A stretch of DNA of 49,132 nt, taken from contig JAIBDT010000011.1 in NCBI GenBank assembly GCA_024686085.1, positions 1 through 49,132 of the forward strand, given 5' to 3'. Source of the DNA: Loktanella sp. (GTDB taxonomy: Bacteria; Pseudomonadota; Alphaproteobacteria; Rhodobacterales; Rhodobacteraceae). Shown here piece by piece: positions 8,080 through 16,732 of the stretch. Position 1 is the stretch's first letter. The number at the start of each line of letters is the position of its first letter. Below the pieces are notes generated by a model. It was not told where the DNA came from. It made no database searches and worked only from the letters and a program-made list of their open reading frames with translations. The position numbers were made by a program, and so were the translations under genes.

Positions 8080-9780
8080 ATGCCATACCGCGCCCCTGTC
8101 AACGATTATCGTTTTTTGTTGGAAAACGTCGTCGGTTTTGCGCAGGTCGCGGCCACGGACCGTTTTACCGAGGCGACACCTGACCTAACCGACGCTATCC
8201 TGACCGAAGCGGGCAAGATGTGCGAAGAAGTGCTTTATCCGCTGAACCGCAATGGCGATCTGCACCCTGCCCGTTTGGAAAATGGTGTGGTTCGTACGTC
8301 CCCGGGTTTTAGCGACGGGTATCAAGCGATTGCAGAAGGCGGTTGGATCGGTATGTCTGCCAGCCCAGAGGTTGGTGGTATGGGGTTGCCGATGACGCTG
8401 ACCACAACGGTCAACGAGATGATGTCGAGTGCGTGTCTGTCGCTACAACTGAACCCGCTGATGACCCAAGGCCAGATCGAGGCGCTGGAGCACCACGCCT
8501 CTGACGAATTGAAGGCGATTTATTTACCTAAGCTGATTTCGGGCGAATGGTGCGGCACGATGAACCTGACTGAACCTCAGGCTGGATCGGACGTTGGTGC
8601 GCTGCGGTCTAAGGCCGAGCCAAATGGCGATGGCACCTACGCGATTTCTGGTCAGAAGATTTATATCAGCTGGGCTGATAACGACTTTACCGAAAACGTT
8701 TGTCACCTTGTTCTGGCGCGCCTGCCCGACGGGGTTGCTGGCACAAAGGGGATCAGCCTGTTTATGGTTCCTAAGTTGATCCCGAATGCCGATGGCACGC
8801 CTGGCAAGCAAAATAGCCTGCGCGTGGTCAGCTTAGAACACAAGATGGGCCTGCATGGATCGCCAACGGCCGTGATGGAATATGACGGCGCAACGGGCTG
8901 GCTGGTTGGGCCTGCGCATGGCGGTATGGCTGCGATGTTTACGATGATGAACAACGCCCGTTTGGGAGTTGGCGTGCAAGGGATCGGTGCGGCAGAAGGC
9001 GCGTATCAACACGCATTGGCCTATGCGATGGACCGCAAGCAGGGCAAGGCGGCCGGCTCTGGCACAATTATCGAGCACGCCGATGTGCGCCGTATGCTCG
9101 CCAGCATGAAGGCTGATATCTTTGCTGCCCGTTCCATTGCGCTGATGAATGCAGTGGCGATTGATATGGCTACTGCAACAGGCGACGAAGTTTGGCGCAC
9201 CCGCGCTGCGTTTCTGACACCGATTGGCAAAGCGTTTGGCACTGATGTCGGGTCTGAGGTCGCCAGCACAGGCGTGCAGGTTCACGGCGGCATGGGCTTT
9301 ATCGAGGAGACAGGTGCCGCGCAATATAGCCGCGATGTCCGCGTTACTGCGATTTACGAAGGCACCAATGGCATCCAAGCAATGGACCTTGTGGCCCGCA
9401 AATTGATGGACGGCGGCGAGGCGGCCTTTGCGCTTTTGGATGAGATCGAGGCGAATGCTGACGCTGCCAAAGGTAAACTTCCAGAGCTGGCGCAGGCGGT
9501 CTGGAACGCGGCAGAGACACTGCGGGAGACGACAGAGTGGCTGGTTGAGCAAGACTTGACCGACCGCTTTGCGGGTGCGGTCCCATACTTGCGTGCTTTT
9601 GCGCGGGTTTTGGGTGGTCATGCGCATTTGGCGGCGGCTGTGGCAGGCGACGCGGGGCGCAACCGCTTGGCGCAGTTCTATATCAAGCGTCTTTTGCCGG
9701 AACACGCGGCCCTTTTGCAGCACGTTCGTGAAGGCTCGGATGAGTTAATGGCGATCACAACTGACGATTTGTCCGCTTGA
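8080..9780 (+). CDS. Acyl-CoA dehydrogenase, DmdC-like
   Basis: A flavoprotein of 566 residues that oxidises an acyl-CoA to the 2-enoyl-CoA. The N-terminus (YRAPVNDYRFLL), the FAD/substrate segment MNLTEPQAGSDVG and YEGTNGIQAMDL containing probable catalytic Glu427 match the long acyl-CoA dehydrogenases that include DmdC, the methylmercaptopropionyl-CoA dehydrogenase of DMSP demethylation in roseobacters. Paralogues of DmdC have other substrates, so the exact one is open. The ATG at 8080 fits the family N-terminus. Its stop overlaps the start of the MBL hydrolase gene (TGATG), so the two are coupled. Confidence 0.87.
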   Translation: MPYRAPVNDYRFLLENVVGFAQVAATDRFTEATPDLTDAILTEAGKMCEEVLYPLNRNGDLHPARLENGVVRTSPGFSDGYQAIAEGGWIGMSASPEVGGMGLPMTLTTTVNEMMSSACLSLQLNPLMTQGQIEALEHHASDELKAIYLPKLISGEWCGTMNLTEPQAGSDVGALRSKAEPNGDGTYAISGQKIYISWADNDFTENVCHLVLARLPDGVAGTKGISLFMVPKLIPNADGTPGKQNSLRVVSLEHKMGLHGSPTAVMEYDGATGWLVGPAHGGMAAMFTMMNNARLGVGVQGIGAAEGAYQHALAYAMDRKQGKAAGSGTIIEHADVRRMLASMKADIFAARSIALMNAVAIDMATATGDEVWRTRAAFLTPIGKAFGTDVGSEVASTGVQVHGGMGFIEETGAAQYSRDVRVTAIYEGTNGIQAMDLVARKLMDGGEAAFALLDEIEANADAAKGKLPELAQAVWNAAETLRETTEWLVEQDLTDRFAGAVPYLRAFARVLGGHAHLAAAVAGDAGRNRLAQFYIKRLLPEHAALLQHVREGSDELMAITTDDLSA

Positions 9781-10841
9781 TGTCTGACCAATCGGGCATT
9801 CGCTACCCGTTCGCAGAACCGCCAAAATCTGGCGAAGCGATCGAAGTTGCCGAGGGTGTACTCTGGATGCGCTTGCCGCTGCCGATGGCGCTGGATCATG
9901 TGAATGTCTATGCGTTGGACGATGGTGATAGTTGGACAATTGTCGACACAGGCTTTGCGTCCAAAAAATCACGCGCAATCTGGACTGATCTTTTGGATGG
10001 TCCGTTGGCGGGCAAACCTGTTGGGCGCATCATTGTCACGCATCACCATCCGGATCATGTGGGGCTTGCTGGTTGGTTTGTCGAGAATGGCGCCGCACTG
10101 TTTATGCCGCGCGTACCGTGGCTGATGGCCCGCATGCTGACGCTTGATCCGCATGATGTTCCGACGGCGGAGACCCTTCAATTCTATAAACGCGCAGGCA
10201 TGGATGCCGACGAATATGCCGCGCGCAAGACCGAGCGCCCGTTCAATTTTGCCGATTGCGTGGTGCCGTTGCCTTTGGGGTTCAACCGCATTTCCGAGGG
10301 CGACACGATCATTATCGGGGGCCGCGTTTGGGACGTACGGATGGGTAATGGCCACGCGCCCGAACATGCCACGTTCTGGAGCCGTGACGACAATCTTGTC
10401 ATCGGCGGTGATCAACTGCTGCCTTCTATCAGTGCCAATCTGGGCGTCTACGCGACAGAGCCAGAGGCCGATCCAGTGGCCGAATGGCTGGAAGCCTGCG
10501 AACGTTTCATGCCTTTCGCCCGCGACGATCAACTGGTTTTGGGGGGGCATAAGCTGCCATTCACTGGCTTGCCACTGCGCTTGCGTCAGATGATCGAAAA
10601 CCATCATGGTGCCTTGGAACGGTTAGAGACACATTTGTCCGGCCCCCGCAGTGCTGGGCAATGCTTCACGCCCCTGTTCAAGCGATCCATCGGGCGTGGA
10701 GAATACGGCTTGGCGCTGGTCGAGGCTTTGGCCCATGTTAACCATCTACATAAGGCCGGTCGCGCAACCCGCACATTGGGCGAAGATGGCGCGTATTATT
10801 TTCAGGCCGCGACGGACAACGCGCCAGAAACCGACATCTGA
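9780..10841 (+). CDS. MBL-fold metallo-hydrolase
   Basis: A 353-residue metallo-beta-lactamase-fold enzyme. It shows the metal-binding THHHPDHVG motif (residues 87-95), GHAPEH as the third histidine region, GGDQLLP with the bridging Asp, and GGHKLPF near the end. A C-terminal winged-helix-like extension of about 90 residues follows, as in LACTB2-type hydrolases. The ATG at 9780 overlaps the acyl-CoA dehydrogenase stop by one base. Coupling suggests a thioesterase or hydrolase role in the same acyl-CoA pathway, which is inference. Its 3' end overlaps the convergent glutamine amidotransferase gene by 40 bases. Confidence 0.85.
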   Translation: MSDQSGIRYPFAEPPKSGEAIEVAEGVLWMRLPLPMALDHVNVYALDDGDSWTIVDTGFASKKSRAIWTDLLDGPLAGKPVGRIIVTHHHPDHVGLAGWFVENGAALFMPRVPWLMARMLTLDPHDVPTAETLQFYKRAGMDADEYAARKTERPFNFADCVVPLPLGFNRISEGDTIIIGGRVWDVRMGNGHAPEHATFWSRDDNLVIGGDQLLPSISANLGVYATEPEADPVAEWLEACERFMPFARDDQLVLGGHKLPFTGLPLRLRQMIENHHGALERLETHLSGPRSAGQCFTPLFKRSIGRGEYGLALVEALAHVNHLHKAGRATRTLGEDGAYYFQAATDNAPETDI

Positions 10842-11557
10842 CATAGTATATCACAAGGGACTTCGGTCCATGTCGCTGACCTAACGCAAAGCGGTTCGGA
10901 CACGATCGCAAACCCGCCATTATCCAAAATACCAGACCGGTAGAGCGTCGGGCATTTGCCATCGGATGCGTGGCGGAATGCAAACAGTGTTTCCCCGTTT
11001 GAAAACACGCAGGTCAGCCGGATTGGCCCTGCGTCGGTTGCCGGCCCGATAATAGCGAGGGTCTTTTGCATCGCCGCAGAGGGATCGGTATCCAACCCGT
11101 TTGCAAGTAGGGTGAGGAACACCATTTCACTGTCGGTACTACCGCGTTTGGCTGCAAAAAGGTCGTCGGGCAATGCGGCCTCCATCCGTCGCCTGATCGC
11201 GGGGAAGTGCGGGATTTGACCATTGTGGCAAAATGACCAGCGGTCGGAGGAAAACGGATGGCAGTTGACGCGGCTGGTTTCACCAACTGTACTGGCGCGC
11301 ACGTGGGCGATAAAGTGATGTGACCGCACCATGCGACAAAGGTTCACAAGGTTGTCGTCTGCCCACGCGGGCAACACGTCGCGGTAGATACCTGGACGGT
11401 CTTCTTCGCCATACCAAGCGATACCAAAGCCGTCGCCGTTGACGGCAAGCTTGGCTTCGGTGGCGTGTTGGCTTTGGTCCAGCAATGAGTGTGCTGGCCG
11501 CACAACGATGTTTTCAAGCGGGATCGCAGGGCCAGTATAGGCCGCAATTCTACACAT
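10802..11557 (-). CDS. Class II glutamine amidotransferase (EgtC/YafJ-like)
   Basis: The start MCRIAAYTG places the nucleophile Cys at position 2, as required after Met removal in N-terminal nucleophile (Ntn) amidotransferases. Further family motifs are NGDGFGIAWYG, HVRAST, NCHPF, FCHNGQI and GSTDSEMVF. The length is 251 residues. Members of this type include EgtC and YafJ; no ergothioneine genes are nearby, so the substrate is unassigned. The upstream in-frame extension to 11677 lies over the DUF6356 gene and is rejected. It starts 2 bases after that gene's stop and is probably co-transcribed with it. Confidence 0.87.
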   Translation of the reverse strand: MCRIAAYTGPAIPLENIVVRPAHSLLDQSQHATEAKLAVNGDGFGIAWYGEEDRPGIYRDVLPAWADDNLVNLCRMVRSHHFIAHVRASTVGETSRVNCHPFSSDRWSFCHNGQIPHFPAIRRRMEAALPDDLFAAKRGSTDSEMVFLTLLANGLDTDPSAAMQKTLAIIGPATDAGPIRLTCVFSNGETLFAFRHASDGKCPTLYRSGILDNGGFAIVSEPLCVRSATWTEVPCDILCQMSVSGALSVAA

Positions 11558-11559
11558 GA

Positions 11560-11799
11560 TTAGTGGCGCGCCATGATCCGCGCGTGAAGACGCTTGAGGA
11601 TGCGGCTGGCGGTTGTTTCGCAAAGCGCCGGAACAATCGCATGAACCAAGGCGGCCAATGACGCGACGCCAAGCCAAAAGGAGAACCCGAAGGCGAAACG
11701 CATATGCTGCAAGAATGTCTCGTCCACAGACGCGGGGTGATCGGTGAACAGCACCGCGATTGGGTTGCGGCGGGACGATGTGTTTGTCGCGTCAGACAT
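11560..11799 (-). CDS. DUF6356 family small membrane protein
   Basis: This 79-residue protein contains LFTDHPASVDETFLQHMRFA followed by one long hydrophobic helix (about residues 34-58) and a basic tail. The pattern matches the uncharacterised DUF6356 family as I recall it, common in alphaproteobacteria. It is the first gene of a two-gene unit with the class II glutamine amidotransferase, separated by 2 bases. No function is known. Confidence 0.75.
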   Translation of the reverse strand: MSDATNTSSRRNPIAVLFTDHPASVDETFLQHMRFAFGFSFWLGVASLAALVHAIVPALCETTASRILKRLHARIMARH

Positions 11800-11904
11800 T
11801 CGGTTTCTCCTATTGGATTTTATGTATCGGGAACCTACCCAAAGGCCGCTTTACTTTCGTCCCAAATTGGACTGTCATTCTCTTTATTTTTGGGATAATA
11901 TCCC

Positions 11905-12369
11905 ATGATGATGCAAGAACTTGATACAATAGATCGAAATATCTTAAAAATCCTACAACGGGACGCTACGACTTCGGTGGATGACATCAGCGAGGCCGTC
12001 GCGCTATCACGCAATGCTTGCTGGCGCAGGATCAAACAGATGGAAGCCGCGGGCGTCATCAAAGGGCGCGTGGCGCTTGTTGACCCTACCGCGGCGGGCT
12101 GCCCGCTAAGCGCAATGGTTCTGATCCGCACCAATGCCCACGATGCGGGGTGGATGGCTAAATTTCAGGCGGCCCTTGCGGCCATGCCCGAAGTGGTCGG
12201 CGCTTACCGCATGACGGGTGATCTGGATTACGTGCTGCGTGTGCGCGTCGCCGACGTTCCCGCCTATGATGCGTTCTATAAAAGACTGACATCACGGATT
12301 TCTGTTTCGGATATTTCCGCAAGTTTTGTTATGGAAGAGATCAAAGACACAACAGCGGTGCCATTATGA
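11905..12369 (+). CDS. Lrp/AsnC-family transcriptional regulator
   Basis: A 154-residue regulator with an N-terminal helix-turn-helix (about residues 5-50: LDTIDRNILKILQRDA, then DISEAVALSRNACWRRIKQME) and a C-terminal RAM ligand-binding domain (about 65-145, ending MEEIKDTTAVPL). Three consecutive ATG codons at 11905 make the exact start uncertain by two residues. It diverges from the DUF6356 gene across about 105 bases. Its stop overlaps the DUF6173 start as ATGA. Confidence 0.92.
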   Translation: MMMQELDTIDRNILKILQRDATTSVDDISEAVALSRNACWRRIKQMEAAGVIKGRVALVDPTAAGCPLSAMVLIRTNAHDAGWMAKFQAALAAMPEVVGAYRMTGDLDYVLRVRVADVPAYDAFYKRLTSRISVSDISASFVMEEIKDTTAVPL

Positions 12370-12848
12370 CCCAGATTTCCAGCCAAGCGACGATCGAAAC
12401 CTCTGCAGATGCAATGGAAGACGCGCATTTACCTAGTCTTCGCGAGGTTCACATCAAAGGCGGTAGCACATGTCCTGACAGTGACACGTTGCCCAAGGCC
12501 CTCAAGGAGTCGAACGCCAAGAAAAGCCCCGCGCAATGGGCTTATGAGCGGATCATTTTGTATATCCAGAACTTTGAAAAGCAGCTGGATAACGATCATG
12601 AGGTTGGTATGGGTTTTGCTGGCGGTGGCGTTGGCGTAATCAAGATTGACGGATTGGGGTATTACGACCCTGATATTGTGACCTACTACGGCACCAACGA
12701 AAGCGGTGCTAAAACCCAGCTGATCCAACATGTCAGCCAACTTAATGTGATGTTAATGGCAAGCCCCAAGCATATCGACCAAGCAGAGCCGAACCGGATC
12801 GGTTTTCAACTGGCCAAAGAGCTAGACCGCGCGGATGCGACCACATAG
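12366..12848 (+). CDS. DUF6173 family protein
   Basis: A 160-residue soluble protein. After a variable N-terminus it has a region that I match by memory to DUF6173: SPAQWAYERIILYIQNFE, MGFAGGGVGVIKIDG, YYDPDIVTYYG and GAKTQLIQHVSQLNVML. The function is unknown. Its ATG overlaps the stop of the Lrp-type regulator by 4 bases, so they form a coupled pair, an unusual partner for an Lrp regulator. Confidence 0.7.
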   Translation: MTQISSQATIETSADAMEDAHLPSLREVHIKGGSTCPDSDTLPKALKESNAKKSPAQWAYERIILYIQNFEKQLDNDHEVGMGFAGGGVGVIKIDGLGYYDPDIVTYYGTNESGAKTQLIQHVSQLNVMLMASPKHIDQAEPNRIGFQLAKELDRADATT

Positions 12849-12930
12849 CACCTGCAAGGACACGTGACATACCCGCGTGAATCGTCTATGCGATTTGCAA
12901 ACGAGACTTCTTTTAAAAAGGATACCTACG

Positions 12931-13065
12931 ATGGCTGACCACAAGCATGGCGAAATGGATACTTCGGTTCAGGAAAAGACATTTGATGGTTTCATCAGCA
13001 TGGTGACCAAAGGTTCAATAATTTGCATCGCGCTTTTGATCTTTATCGCCTTGGTTAACGGCTAA
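12931..13065 (+). CDS. aa3-type cytochrome c oxidase subunit IV
   Basis: A 44-residue protein: a hydrophilic start (MADHKHGEMDTS), EKTFDGFISMVTKGSI, then a single C-terminal transmembrane helix (IICIALLIFIALVN). Size and layout match the tiny fourth subunit of Rhodobacter/Paracoccus aa3 cytochrome c oxidase. AAGGA lies about 10 bases upstream of the ATG. The core oxidase genes are not in this window. Confidence 0.85.
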   Translation: MADHKHGEMDTSVQEKTFDGFISMVTKGSIICIALLIFIALVNG

Positions 13066-13069
13066 ATCT

Positions 13070-13687
13070 GTGGATCGTCGCAGTTTTGTACTGGGTGCCC
13101 CTGTGGCGCTCGCGGGTTGCGGCGGTGCGGTCTCTGTCTGGGCACCTGATGATGTGATCAATCGAGCTGTTTATCGTGGAACGGGGCCAAAATCACTTAA
13201 CCTTTTGACGATGCGGAATACCGGCAGCGGCAACGGTGCGCATTCGTCATTGGTAATTGATGCGAGCCAGCGCATTATTTTCGATCCTGCGGGCAGTTTT
13301 TCAACGCCGTCCATTCCTGAACGCAACGATGTCCTGTTTGGGATTTCACCGCAGATCGAGCAGTTTTACATCAGCTATCACGCGCGGTCTTCGTTCTATG
13401 TTGAAGCGCAAAAAATCGATGTGACCCCCGAAGTCGCCGAACAGGCGATGCGCCTTGCCTTGGCATACGGCGCCGTTCCGCAGGGCGCTTGCACGCGTGC
13501 GACATCTTCGGTCTTGCAACAGCTTCCAGGCTTTGAGAGTCTGAGAGTTACCTATTTCCCAAACAATCTGCGGGATCGGTTTGCCAACATTCCTGGTGTA
13601 AGTTTACGCGAGTATCGTGAAACAGACGGCGATGACAATTCCATTGCTGCCGCACAGATCAACGCAAGACTTACAGCAGGGCGGTAA
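13070..13687 (+). CDS. Probable Tat-exported lipoprotein, possibly a permuted NlpC/P60-like fold
   Basis: The 205-residue protein starts with GTG at 13070, 4 bases after the oxidase subunit IV stop. The N-terminus has a twin-arginine-like DRRSFVLG followed by a lipobox LAGC with Cys17, so it is probably exported and lipidated. The mature part has GAHSSLVID (His58) followed much later by QGACTRATSSVL (Cys141). A His-before-Cys order is seen in circularly permuted NlpC/P60-type (YiiX/LRAT-like) proteins. This assignment is inference from the order of two residues. The 3' end overlaps azlD by 17 bases. Confidence 0.65.
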   Translation: MDRRSFVLGAPVALAGCGGAVSVWAPDDVINRAVYRGTGPKSLNLLTMRNTGSGNGAHSSLVIDASQRIIFDPAGSFSTPSIPERNDVLFGISPQIEQFYISYHARSSFYVEAQKIDVTPEVAEQAMRLALAYGAVPQGACTRATSSVLQQLPGFESLRVTYFPNNLRDRFANIPGVSLREYRETDGDDNSIAAAQINARLTAGR

Positions 13688-14006
13688 GACCTAGCCCTGC
13701 GTAAAACGCTGCTGCACCAGCGAACATGCCCCAGACAACTTTACGCGTTTTATAGGCGACTCCGACCGCGACGAGGGCTGCGATGATCCTAACCAAGTCT
13801 GGCTGCCCGCCTGTCGCCGCAGGCCATAGCACCAAAGGCGCGACCATGCCGGGCAGGACCGCAACAGGCGTATAGCGCAACATGCGCAGGATGAGCGGCG
13901 GCATGGGTTTATCGCCGATGAGTCCCAGAAACGAGAACCGGATCGCAAAGGTCCCAATTGCCATCAACCCGATAATTAGCCAAATCTGCCCTGCTGTGTA
14001 GTTCAT
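13671..14006 (-). CDS. azlD: AzlD-family branched-chain amino acid exporter subunit
   Basis: A 111-residue membrane protein with about four hydrophobic segments and the family stretch LRMLRYTPVAVLPGMVAPLVL. AzlD is the small partner of AzlC in exporting branched-chain amino acids. Its ATG overlaps the azlC stop as ATGA, so the two subunits are coupled. Confidence 0.88.
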   Translation of the reverse strand: MNYTAGQIWLIIGLMAIGTFAIRFSFLGLIGDKPMPPLILRMLRYTPVAVLPGMVAPLVLWPAATGGQPDLVRIIAALVAVGVAYKTRKVVWGMFAGAAAFYAGLGLTALL

Positions 14007-14713
14007 GCGCGCGCCCTTTCCATCAAGCTTTCGACAGCCACACCCGCGACCATTGCGCAGAGAGCTGCAATCAACAGGCCACTGCCAGATGGTAAATTGA
14101 TCAACAGCAACGCGACGATGACCGAGACCACGGCGGCAGCCAAATGGGCCAAGGTGCGCACCATAGGCGCCACCATCGACAAGAAGGCGATTGGCAGAAT
14201 GAAATCAAGCGCCAGTGCCTCTGGAATTGCCGCCCCTATTAATGCGCCACCAAGCGTTGCGGCACACCAAAGAGGTGCAATCGCACTGGCAACCCCAAAG
14301 AAATACTGCGCGCGGTCGGCGACGCTCATGTCTGGCTGGTCTTCGTATTTCGCGACCGCCGTCATATAGGTTTGGTCAAAGTTCAGATAGCTCACCAAGG
14401 CCCGCTGCCATAAAGGTGCGCCCCCCAAATAGGGCGCCAATGCCGCAGAATACATCGCCATACGTAGATTGACGGCCAGCGCTGCGAGCAGGACAAACCC
14501 AATGGCCGCATTGTCCAGCATCAATTGAACAGCCGCAAATTGCGCCGCACCTGCGATCACTAGGACAGTGAACCCCATGGTCTGTGCAAGCGTCAGTCCA
14601 GCCTCGATCGCAACCACACCGAAGAGAACCGCAAAAGGGATGACGATAAAGATGAAGGGCAGCCCGTCGCGGAACCCAGTCAGATAGGCGGATTTGGCGG
14701 TGGCAGCAGTCAT
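14003..14713 (-). CDS. azlC: AzlC-family branched-chain amino acid exporter
   Basis: A 236-residue inner-membrane permease with several hydrophobic helices and AzlC family features: GFRDGLPFIFIVIPFAVLFG near the start, AGAAQFAAVQLM, and NLRMAMYSAALAPYL. With AzlD it forms an exporter for branched-chain or related amino acids. The ATG at 14713 is 62 bases from the divergent fdhD start. The nearby Lrp-type regulator at 11905 could be a controller, but it is not adjacent. Confidence 0.9.
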   Translation of the reverse strand: MTAATAKSAYLTGFRDGLPFIFIVIPFAVLFGVVAIEAGLTLAQTMGFTVLVIAGAAQFAAVQLMLDNAAIGFVLLAALAVNLRMAMYSAALAPYLGGAPLWQRALVSYLNFDQTYMTAVAKYEDQPDMSVADRAQYFFGVASAIAPLWCAATLGGALIGAAIPEALALDFILPIAFLSMVAPMVRTLAHLAAAVVSVIVALLLINLPSGSGLLIAALCAMVAGVAVESLMERARA

Positions 14714-14775
14714 CAGTTTGGCCTAGCTTGGAATGAACCTATAACCGATCTACGCCCGCAGCGCAGGAAAGACAA

Positions 14776-15657
14776 ATGACAGTTTCTGATAAATCTGATG
14801 ACTATTTGATTGGGCCCTTGTCCTCGGGCCGCCAACTGACCCGCTTGGTGCAGGGGGTCGATCACACGGGCGCTTTGGTCGATCTTAATGTCGTCGAAGA
14901 ACGCCCGCTGACCATCTTTCTAAACGCCCAAGAGATTGTCACTGCCATGACGATTGGCGATTATCCCGAGTACCTTGCGCTTGGTTTTTTGCGCAATCAA
15001 GGCATGTTGCGCGATGGCGAAAATATCACGGGTGTCGACTATGACGAGGAACTGGAAACGGTCGTTGTCCGTACTTCATCGACCACCACATATGAGGACA
15101 AGTTGCGCAAGAAGACCCGCACAAGTGGGTGTGCCGTTGGAACTGTTTTTGGGGATATGATGGAAGGACTGGAAGGCGTCACCCTACCCGCGACCAAGCT
15201 GCGCACCTCTGATCTTTATGCGCTGGCCGCCCAGATCAACACGACCCCGTCGCTGTATCTGACGGCGGGTGCCATCCATGGCACGGTCTTGTGTCAAGGC
15301 AACAAGCCGCTGGTCTATATGGAGGACGTCGGCCGTCATAACGCTGTTGATAAGATCGCGGGTTGGATGCTGTCCGAAAAGGTCACAGCTGCCGACAAAA
15401 TGCTTTACACCACGGGTCGCTTGACGTCCGAGATGGTGATCAAATGCGCGCTGATGGGCATTCCCGCACTTGCGTCTCGGTCCGGCTTCACCGCATGGGG
15501 TGTCGAGATCGCACAGCAGGTCGGCTTAACCCTTATCGGGCGGATGCGTGGTCAGCGCTTTGTCTGTCTGGCAGGAGAAGACCGCCTGATCCGCGATACT
15601 GATCCTGCAAGCGTGCCTGACGAGCCGCGGAAATCTGGCCGCAAGGGGGCCGCGTGA
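14776..15657 (+). CDS. fdhD: Formate dehydrogenase accessory sulfurtransferase FdhD
   Basis: FdhD transfers sulfur to the molybdenum cofactor of formate dehydrogenase. The 293-residue protein shows EERPLTIFLN, FLRNQGML, TSGCAVGTVFGD, GAIHGTVLC, EDVGRHNAVDKIAGW and STGRLTSEMV-like text (TTGRLTSEMVIKCALMGIP). AGGAAAG sits just upstream of the ATG. In the E. coli protein the loop has two cysteines as CxxC; here only Cys119 is present in the sequence CAVG. It is the first gene of a molybdenum-cofactor operon in which every gene overlaps the next. Confidence 0.93.
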   Translation: MTVSDKSDDYLIGPLSSGRQLTRLVQGVDHTGALVDLNVVEERPLTIFLNAQEIVTAMTIGDYPEYLALGFLRNQGMLRDGENITGVDYDEELETVVVRTSSTTTYEDKLRKKTRTSGCAVGTVFGDMMEGLEGVTLPATKLRTSDLYALAAQINTTPSLYLTAGAIHGTVLCQGNKPLVYMEDVGRHNAVDKIAGWMLSEKVTAADKMLYTTGRLTSEMVIKCALMGIPALASRSGFTAWGVEIAQQVGLTLIGRMRGQRFVCLAGEDRLIRDTDPASVPDEPRKSGRKGAA

Positions 15658-16244
15658 TGAAGCAACCTTTGGGTGTGATCCTTGCTGGTGGTCTGGCGAC
15701 CCGCATGGGCGGCGGAGATAAGGGCCTTTTGCGTTTGGACGATCAAACCATTCTGGCCCACGTTATTGCACGGTTTGAACCGCAAGTCGCAGGGCTTGCA
15801 CTGAACGCCAACGGGGACGCGAACCGCTTTGCTAACATTGGCTTGCCTGTGATTGCGGATAGTGTTGCCGGATTTGCAGGTCCGTTATCGGGCGTTTTGG
15901 CTGGTTTGGATTGGGCTGCTAATCAGGGGGCAGAGCATATCGTGACAGCCGCCGCTGACACGCCGTTCCTGCCGTGCGATGCGGTGCCGCAGCTTCAGCT
16001 AGCCGCTGAAATGGCAGGCGTTGATATTGCCCTTGCAGCCAGCCCAAACGGGCGCCAACCAACGTTTGGACTGTGGCCTGTGCGCCTGCGCGAGGATTTG
16101 CGTGCGGCGCTAGATGGCGGTTTGCGCAAGGTCGTGCAATGGACCAGCAAGCACCATGCAGCGACTGCGGAATTCCCAGACGACGCTGCATTCTTCAATG
16201 TGAACACACCCGAGGACCTTATCACCGCGAGAGGTATGCTATGA
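15657..16244 (+). CDS. mobA: Molybdenum cofactor guanylyltransferase MobA
   Basis: MobA joins GMP from GTP to molybdopterin to make the MGD cofactor. The 195-residue protein has the nucleotidyltransferase signature LAGGLATRMGGGDKG (residues 9-23), then DSVAGFAGPLSGVLAGL and AADTPFLP with the metal-binding Asp. The C-terminus NVNTPEDL is also typical. I use ATG 15657 (TGATG overlap with fdhD); a GTG one codon earlier is possible. Confidence 0.93.
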   Translation: MKQPLGVILAGGLATRMGGGDKGLLRLDDQTILAHVIARFEPQVAGLALNANGDANRFANIGLPVIADSVAGFAGPLSGVLAGLDWAANQGAEHIVTAAADTPFLPCDAVPQLQLAAEMAGVDIALAASPNGRQPTFGLWPVRLREDLRAALDGGLRKVVQWTSKHHAATAEFPDDAAFFNVNTPEDLITARGML

Positions 16245-16732
16245 GAATTTTTGGCGTTGTAGGATACAAGAACACCGGAAAAACAGGCCTGATGGAACGG
16301 CTGGTCACCGAGATTACTACGCGCGGCTTTTCGGTTTCAACCATTAAACATGCCCACCACAGTTTTGACGTGGATCACGCTGGCAAAGATAGCCATCGCC
16401 ACCGTGTCGCGGGGGCTTCGCAGGTTTTGTTGTCCTCGCAATCGCGCTGGGCGTTGATGTCCGAACTGCGCGGCGCTGCAGAGCCTGATTTGCAGACCCT
16501 TTTGACCAAGTTAGATCCCGTCGATCTGGTGCTTATTGAGGGTTATAAACGCGATACACACCCAAAAATCGAAACCTATCGTTCTGAGACCAAGGGCGAG
16601 TTACTAGCCCCACAAGATCCCACGATCATGGCTGTTGCTGCTGATTGCGACGTTGCGGTCAAACAGCCCACTTTTGACCTAGATGATACGAAGGCGATTG
16701 CAGATTTTGTCTTGGCGCAGGTTTCGCTGTGA
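16241..16732 (+). CDS. mobB: Molybdopterin-guanine dinucleotide biosynthesis protein MobB
   Basis: A 163-residue GTP-binding P-loop protein that assists MobA. The Walker A motif is GYKNTGKTG (residues 8-16). Further family text is STIKHAHHSFDVDHAGKDSHRHRVAGA and DLVLIEGYKRDTHPKIE. The ATG overlaps the mobA stop as ATGA; an in-frame extension to 16073 inside mobA is rejected. It ends overlapping the GTG start of the fused moeA. Confidence 0.93.
   Translation: MRIFGVVGYKNTGKTGLMERLVTEITTRGFSVSTIKHAHHSFDVDHAGKDSHRHRVAGASQVLLSSQSRWALMSELRGAAEPDLQTLLTKLDPVDLVLIEGYKRDTHPKIETYRSETKGELLAPQDPTIMAVAADCDVAVKQPTFDLDDTKAIADFVLAQVSL

Noticed and set aside
8833..9723. Minus-strand reading frame of 296 codons
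   Set aside because: Antisense to the acyl-CoA dehydrogenase gene; composition is typical of a reverse-strand shadow.
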